Assembly (NCBI GenBank): GCA_013204195.1
Contig: JABMOJ010000297.1
Span: 1 to 11,513, forward strand
Reading direction: 5' to 3'
Source of the DNA: SAR86 cluster bacterium
GTDB taxonomy: Bacteria > Pseudomonadota > Gammaproteobacteria > Pseudomonadales > Azotimanducaceae
DNA: 11,513 bases
Within the stretch, counting starts at the first letter, position 1, and each line of letters begins with the position of its first letter. This document shows, piece by piece, positions 7,552-11,513 of this stretch. The position numbers and the translations under genes are program-made. The notes beneath the pieces are model-generated. The model had not been told where the DNA came from. It worked only from the letters and a program-made list of their open reading frames with translations, and made no database searches.

Positions 7552-7597
7552 GTCTTGGTATATGAGTGTGAGAGCAACCGCAGTTCTTTATGTCTCG

Positions 7598-8938
7598 CTA
7601 ACGAGCTTGGCCGCTAGGGCTAAATTGTTTGATGTATGGGTAATCCGTACTGATACCTTGCACGGTTCCATCGCGACAAAATTTCACTACTGCACCGCCG
7701 GGGCCAACCAGACCTTCCTTGGCACGCGTATGACAATCAACTGAGGCGTCACACTCAAAGTTAAGCATCCCCTTGCGAATCACGACCCGTTGGCCCCGCA
7801 AAATATTTTTGTGCCCATGAACAATAGCGTAAATTCCAGCACGATGCAGATCATCGACACCCTGAGCAGAAAAATCAAAGTCGATGGTTCGGTATTTAGT
7901 ACGAAACACATTACCCAATGCGCCGTGATAGAGTGCAAATGGCTCGTTTCTAAGCGACGTTCGGAACGCCTGATTGAGGTGTTCCACTCCATGCTCACGC
8001 AAGGTTTGCGCGACACTGTCGTCGACCCCCGCATGAACAAATAGATAAGAGCCTTCCTGATGGGCTATTTGCATACGATCAAAGAACCAGGAGTAATTCC
8101 CCCCTGGCACCATGAAAAGCTCGCGGAATTTAATCAATGCCGCCTGAACCTTATGAATATCCAGACCAGCTGCTGCCATCCGCGTCTTGAAATCATCAGT
8201 CTTCTCGCGAATACGCCTAAGCTCTTTCGCCAACCGAGATGGTCGAATCCATGAACTGGCAACTTTAGGGAACTCGTCATACCAACTATTCCCAGGAAAC
8301 AAGCAAGCGTAGATTCTCGCCTCTTCCGCTAGCGCATCAGGTGCCGCCGTCTGCAGCACCTGGTTTTCGATGTAATCCCTATAGATCTCGGCGAGCAAGG
8401 GTACGGTTTTTTTGCCCATTCGCACGAACAAATGATCAAACAGTGGCGCTTTATTCTCTGCATAATAGATCCCCAAATACGTGCGTATATCATGGTTACC
8501 CGCCAACAGAATCAGATCAGCGCCTTTGTCGATCAATTGCCGAATGGCATCGAGTAACCGCAGCGTCGCTGGCCCTTTATCGAAACAATCGCCGCCGATA
8601 ATAAAGCGCGCAGCGCGGCCTTCACTCGTCAATTCAAAATCGCTATCTCCCTCGCCGGTCTTTTGAATACCGCCAGCGGCCAACAAGGACAGAAAAAACG
8701 CATCCGTATCCGCATGAATATCACAGAAAAAATAGATCAATTGATCGCAACTGACCCAGTCCTTTGGCGCAATGTACTGTTGAACAGTGAGTGCATCGGC
8801 ATCGTCCTGAGCACGATCTGGGTCATCGGACTGGCGTAGATGCGCACCCCTAGGCCATGCCTGAGTTTGAGTCGGAAAATGTTGAAGCGACAGCCTGCCA
8901 GCGGCTTGACCTGCTGGGTACTGGTGGATGTCTTTCAC
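7598..8938 (-). CDS. Calcineurin-like (PPP-type) metallophosphatase
   Basis: About 446 residues from the GTG at 8938. The two-metal phosphoesterase motifs occur in order: DIH (D73, H75), GGDCFDKG (D117, D120; the PPP motif GDxxDRG with Lys for Arg), LLAGNHD (N148, H149), LFVHAG (H302) and IVHGHK (H374, H376). This is the PPP Ser/Thr phosphatase and diadenosine-tetraphosphatase architecture, but the protein is much longer than ApaH because of a large insertion between GNHD and VHAG (about residues 150-300). It could remove phosphate from the product of the neighbouring kinase or from a protein; no substrate can be assigned. The start is uncertain: the frame continues to a GTG at 9019, but AGGCGAG at 8944-8950 precedes the GTG at 8938, and a direct repeat upstream looks regulatory. 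It is the first gene of the minus-strand operon. Confidence 0.82.
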   Translation of the reverse strand: MKDIHQYPAGQAAGRLSLQHFPTQTQAWPRGAHLRQSDDPDRAQDDADALTVQQYIAPKDWVSCDQLIYFFCDIHADTDAFFLSLLAAGGIQKTGEGDSDFELTSEGRAARFIIGGDCFDKGPATLRLLDAIRQLIDKGADLILLAGNHDIRTYLGIYYAENKAPLFDHLFVRMGKKTVPLLAEIYRDYIENQVLQTAAPDALAEEARIYACLFPGNSWYDEFPKVASSWIRPSRLAKELRRIREKTDDFKTRMAAAGLDIHKVQAALIKFRELFMVPGGNYSWFFDRMQIAHQEGSYLFVHAGVDDSVAQTLREHGVEHLNQAFRTSLRNEPFALYHGALGNVFRTKYRTIDFDFSAQGVDDLHRAGIYAIVHGHKNILRGQRVVIRKGMLNFECDASVDCHTRAKEGLVGPGGAVVKFCRDGTVQGISTDYPYIKQFSPSGQAR

Positions 8939-8982
8939 TGCTACTCGCCTCGCATTCGGTATTACTCTTTTTTTCACTATCA

Positions 8983-9012
8983 GTTGTGCAATAGCTTCAT
9001 GTTGTGCATAGC
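8983..9012. repeat. Direct repeat upstream of the phosphatase operon
   Basis: GTTGTGCAATAGC (8983-8995) and GTTGTGCATAGC (9001-9012) recur 18 bases apart, differing by one inserted A. If translation starts at 8938 they lie in the 5' untranslated or promoter region and could be operator half-sites. If it starts at 9019 they are coding (RYAQH/AIAQL). Confidence 0.5.
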
Positions 9013-9026
9013 GAAGCACCCGTTAG

Positions 9027-9046
9027 ATTGGTGGTTTTGCACCAAT
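9027..9046. repeat. Perfect 7-bp inverted repeat (ATTGGTG/CACCAAT)
   Basis: ATTGGTG (9027-9033), a six-base loop GTTTTG, and CACCAAT (9040-9046). It sits upstream of the phosphatase operon and could be an operator or a leader hairpin. There is no T-run fit for termination. Confidence 0.45.
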
Positions 9047-9154
9047 ACATTGGCGAAGCTTCAGTTCCTGCCAGAAGCACTAACCTCAGCACCGGCGCCG
9101 AGCCTCAGCACTTCATCTTACCGAATCATGGATCAAGAGCACACTAGTGCCCAA

Positions 9155-9213
9155 GGATAAATAGACTCCTCATCTGATACTGACTTTCACGATCATTGAG
9201 TCTAGCGTTATCC
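9155..9213. repeat. Long imperfect inverted repeat, 13 paired bases
   Basis: GGATAA-A-TAGACTC (9155-9168) pairs with GAGTCTA-GCG-TTATCC (9198-9213): a 7-bp inner and a 6-bp outer perfect stem separated by a 1/3-base internal loop. The 29-base apical part can add a TGAT/ATCA stem (9175-9178 with 9192-9195). No T-run follows on either strand, so it is not a standard terminator. It could be a structured RNA, a protein site or a relic repeat. Confidence 0.5.
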
Positions 9214-9286
9214 ATTTAAGGGCGGGCACCAGGTGTGATCCCTCTCACGTCATACCCGACAGAGACCAACACAACGGACTGAAAAC

Positions 9287-9979
9287 TCATTGGGTGCTCC
9301 AATCTATGGGGTTTTCATGATGGGCTCGCAAGTAAGCATTACATTGGGAAAAATGCCGACAACCAAAAAACCCACGGTGCGATGACAGTGGCGAAGGATG
9401 CGGCGCTTCCAGCACCAGGTGTTTGGTTCGATCAATCATCGCACCCTTCTTTTGCGCATAATTACCCCACAGCATAAAGACACAATGGTCTTGCTGCTGA
9501 GACACCACCTCTATCACTTTGTCGGTAAATTGCTCCCAGCCCTTGCCCTGGTGCGCACCTGCCTGGCCCTGCTCCACGGTGAGCACGGCGTTGAGCAACA
9601 AAACACCCTGCTGCGCCCAAGATGAGAGACACCCCGACGGGAATCGGTCTTTGGATAGATCCAGGTCCGCTTGAATTTCTTTAATCACGTTCATCAACGA
9701 CGGCGGTATCCGCACCCCCGGCGGTACTGAGAAGCACAGCCCATGAGCCTGTCCCGGACCATGATAAGGGTCCTGACCGAGAATAACGACCTTCACCCTA
9801 TCCAACGGGGTTGAATTCAGCGCCTTAAAATAATGCCCACCCGCCGGATAGATCACCTTATCGGCGCTCTTTTGCACCAACAAAAAGTCTTTCAACGCCA
9901 GCATATACGGCTTGTCGAATTCACCTTCCAGGTGAGCAAGCCAACTGGCGTCGAGTTTCACTGCATTCGAATTACTCAT
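9287..9979 (-). CDS. ung: Uracil-DNA glycosylase, family 1
   Basis: A 230-residue family-1 UDG that removes uracil from DNA as the first step of base-excision repair in the cytosol. All signatures are present: the water-activating loop GQDPYHG with catalytic D70, the uracil-pocket LLLN with N130, and the leucine-intercalation loop [15 protein letters not shown] with catalytic H194. The PPSL segment (92-95) and AHGLCFSV (78-85) are also typical. The length is standard. The frame extends to a TTG at 10000, but the ATG at 9979 has GGGAG at 9984-9988 just upstream and gives the usual short N-terminus, so it is chosen. It is divergent from the peptidase-like gene, sharing a 150-base intergenic region. 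No function-breaking change is seen. Confidence 0.97.
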   Translation of the reverse strand: MSNSNAVKLDASWLAHLEGEFDKPYMLALKDFLLVQKSADKVIYPAGGHYFKALNSTPLDRVKVVILGQDPYHGPGQAHGLCFSVPPGVRIPPSLMNVIKEIQADLDLSKDRFPSGCLSSWAQQGVLLLNAVLTVEQGQAGAHQGKGWEQFTDKVIEVVSQQQDHCVFMLWGNYAQKKGAMIDRTKHLVLEAPHPSPLSSHRGFFGCRHFSQCNAYLRAHHENPIDWSTQ

Positions 9980-10129
9980 TTCGCTCCCGCATGTTATCAA
10001 CCCTGGATTCTGTGCGATCCTCGTTCATTGGACCCGATACGACTATGATACCCTAGGCCTGTCTTTCGATGCGCCCGTCCTGGCATTCACAGACCAGAAA
10101 ATTGCGCTAACAGGAATCAGGAGCCCATC

Positions 10130-11296
10130 ATGTTTGAGCCTAACTCATGGACCCAACGTGCAGTGTTTTTTGTCTGCATCACGCTGTTCGGCGGCGGCCT
10201 GCAGTCGAGCCCGCTGACAGCCGAAGAATTGCGCATCGACGCTGCACACAAGGCCATGCCTGGTCTTTTATCCGCACTGCAAGACCAGCAGACGGCCAGC
10301 ATCCGTGCCTGGCAGCAGGCTGAAGAGTTTGCCAGCCTACAGCAGCAGGTTCTGCTCAGCGGCGATCAACTGTGGCAAGCTGCCAAACACCAGGTTACCG
10401 CCGGCAGCCTTGACGATCGCGCGCTCTACTGGGCACGCCTGTCACTCAGCCGATATCTGCGCCAACAGGACTTGGGATTTCCACTGACCGACAACCAGCG
10501 CTTGGCGTTAATCGAAAGTCTGGAACACAGTAGCCGCGGCCGGCTTGATTTGGCTTATGAAAAATCTACCAAGAAAAAAATTCTGATCACCGGCTTTGAC
10601 CCTTTTTTACTGGACACTAATATACGCCAGAGCAACCCATCCGGCGTCCTGGCACTGTCTCTTGACGGCGCCGTCATTGAGCACAATGGTGTACGCGCCG
10701 AAATTAACGCCATGACATTCCCGGTACGCTACGCAGATTTTGATGCTGGCGAAGTTGAGTCAGCGCTGGCACCCTATTACGCGTCAAACAGCGTCCACAT
10801 GGTTATCACCATGTCCATGGGCCGCACTGAATTCGACCTGGAGCACTTTCCCGGTCGGCGTCGCAGCGCTAGCGCCCCAGACAACCTGAATATCCTGGCC
10901 GGCGGTTCTGAGACGCAACCCATCATTCCTCGGCTTGGTGAGGCAGCCCTTCAAGGTCCTGAGTTTGTTCAATTCAGCCTGCCTTACGCTGCCATGCAGC
11001 AAGCAACTGGCAAGTATCCCATTAACGATCGTCATTTGGTCACCACCTTGGAGGGTACCTTCGACGCTAAGTCACTCGATCAACTGCGCTGGGCAACAGC
11101 GGTTCGTGGCGGCGGCGGTGGCTACTTATCCAATGAAATCTCCTATCGCAGCATTCGGCTGCGCAACAAGCTAGGTTCGACTATCCCCACCGGTCACCTG
11201 CACACGCCCCGTATGCCTGATTTTGACAAAGCCATGCTGGAAGCGATTGTTACTCAGGTCGAGCGGATGCTGCGGCTGTCCTTAAGTGAAATCTAA
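10130..11296 (+). CDS. Exported pyroglutamyl-peptidase-I-like protein with Ser in place of the catalytic Cys
   Basis: A 388-residue protein with ATG behind AGGAG (10119-10123, 6-base spacing). Residues about 9-31 form a signal-peptide-like start (RAVFFVCITLFGGG, possible cleavage near A31), followed by a roughly 120-residue Q/A-rich helical region. Residues about 149-385 resemble peptidase family C15 (pyroglutamyl peptidase I): ILITGFDPFLLD (151-162), the SNPSG turn (168-172), MTFPVRY (195-201), a GRTEFDLEHFPGRRRSASAPDN region where the catalytic Glu is expected, GGYLSNEISYRS (330-341) for the family's GxYxCN nucleophile motif, and TGHLHTP (354-360) for the catalytic His (H358). The nucleophile position is S334 (codon TCC at 11129-11131), not Cys. 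Canonical enzymes are cytosolic, of about 215 residues, and remove N-terminal pyroglutamate. This one may be a Ser-dependent variant, an inactive binding protein, or a different hydrolase of the fold. Confidence 0.75.
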   Translation: MFEPNSWTQRAVFFVCITLFGGGLQSSPLTAEELRIDAAHKAMPGLLSALQDQQTASIRAWQQAEEFASLQQQVLLSGDQLWQAAKHQVTAGSLDDRALYWARLSLSRYLRQQDLGFPLTDNQRLALIESLEHSSRGRLDLAYEKSTKKKILITGFDPFLLDTNIRQSNPSGVLALSLDGAVIEHNGVRAEINAMTFPVRYADFDAGEVESALAPYYASNSVHMVITMSMGRTEFDLEHFPGRRRSASAPDNLNILAGGSETQPIIPRLGEAALQGPEFVQFSLPYAAMQQATGKYPINDRHLVTTLEGTFDAKSLDQLRWATAVRGGGGGYLSNEISYRSIRLRNKLGSTIPTGHLHTPRMPDFDKAMLEAIVTQVERMLRLSLSEI

Positions 11297-11393
11297 GCCT
11301 TAGGGTCTCCAGAAAACAGCTGTCGAGAGGATCAAACCAAACCGATAAGTTCCGTAGATTTGCTCCCGTGTAAAAAACGTGCTCTATTCAGTG

Positions 11394-11409
11394 CATGCAT
11401 CTTTGCATG
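11394..11409. repeat. 6-bp perfect hairpin upstream of the MFS gene
   Basis: CATGCA-TCTT-TGCATG ends 16 bases before the ATG at 11426. It may be an operator or a leader hairpin; it has no T-run. Small and possibly chance. Confidence 0.3.
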
Positions 11410-11425
11410 TTGATGGATTCTAAAC

Positions 11426-11513
11426 ATGACAACGCCCGAAAGAGTTACTGGTTCCAGTTATCTATTCCTCGGCTTTCTGACATTTTTGAATATCATGAAT
11501 TTTGTCGATCGAC
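11426..11513 (+). CDS. MFS transporter, N-terminal fragment
   Basis: The first 29 codons are in the window and the gene runs off the right edge. The sequence MTTPERVTGSSY is followed by the hydrophobic segment LFLGFLTFLNIMNFVDR. This matches the start of major facilitator superfamily transporters, where helix 1 typically ends in 'LN-x-x-(N/D)-(Y/F)-x-DR'. The substrate cannot be judged from this fragment. The start ATG has only a weak GGA upstream. It lies 129 bases after the peptidase-like gene on the same strand; whether they share a transcript is unclear. Confidence 0.7.
   Translation, partial: MTTPERVTGSSYLFLGFLTFLNIMNFVDR

Larger units (their letters stand above)
8939..9286. other. Intergenic region between ung and the phosphatase operon
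   Basis: About 350 bases without a convincing gene on either strand; the open frames here are short and lack family features. It contains the repeats listed separately and should hold the promoter of the minus-strand operon, but no good -35/-10 pair was found. No terminator with a T-run was seen after ung. Confidence 0.6.

Noticed and set aside
9027..9056. Possible sigma54 promoter or NtrC-type site (TGG...TTGCACC, GCACCAAT...TTGGC)
   Set aside because: The spacing between the GG and GC elements does not match the sigma54 consensus, and only one half of an NtrC-like palindrome is clear.
8840..9160. Plus-strand open frame of 106 codons across the phosphatase start
   Set aside because: No family features, and most of it is antisense to the phosphatase coding region.
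9980..10129. TATGAT (10044-10049) as a -10 element for the peptidase-like gene
   Set aside because: No -35 box at 16-18 bases; TTGGAC at 10028 is only 10 bases away.
11360..11388. TTGCTC-17-TCTATT promoter for the MFS gene
   Set aside because: Only 3 of 6 and 4 of 6 consensus matches, too weak to list.

Overview
The window reads as a compact bacterial chromosome segment of moderate GC content. Protein styles (Tas-like aldo/keto reductase, family-1 uracil-DNA glycosylase, phosphohexomutase) and the absence of mobile elements suggest a proteobacterium, most likely a free-living and possibly marine gammaproteobacterium. That assignment is inference only. No tRNA, rRNA, CRISPR array, insertion sequence or prophage gene was found.

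Left part (1-3514). The 3' end of a short-chain dehydrogenase is followed by a cytosolic-looking arylsulfotransferase-family beta-propeller and a D-2-hydroxyacid dehydrogenase that starts with TTG behind its own SD and a fair sigma70-type promoter. A Tas-like aldo/keto reductase faces them on the minus strand. This is oxidoreductase-rich accessory metabolism.

Centre (3655-about 8938), the most interesting part. A plus-strand phosphomannomutase/phosphoglucomutase runs tail-to-tail, with an 11-base coding overlap, into a minus-strand operon. In transcription order the operon holds a PPP-like metallophosphatase, a protein joining a PhoU-like helical domain to an aminoglycoside-phosphotransferase (APH)-like kinase domain, and an ATP-grasp ligase whose ATG overlaps the kinase stop codon (TGATG). 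The ATP-grasp protein resembles, from memory, the enzymes called 'GAK system' in TIGRFAMs (Grasp, Amphi-Trp, Kinase), but no amphi-Trp or HprK-related gene is present here. A kinase, a phosphatase, a ligase and a sugar-phosphate mutase side by side suggest an uncharacterised small-molecule or sugar-phosphate pathway with built-in phosphorylation and dephosphorylation. The substrate cannot be read from the sequence.

Right part (8939-11513). An intergenic region of about 350 bases carries a long imperfect inverted repeat, a 7-bp hairpin and a direct repeat. It is followed by ung (minus strand). Divergent from ung is an exported pyroglutamyl-peptidase-I-like protein whose expected nucleophilic cysteine is serine. 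The window ends inside the first transmembrane helix of an MFS transporter.
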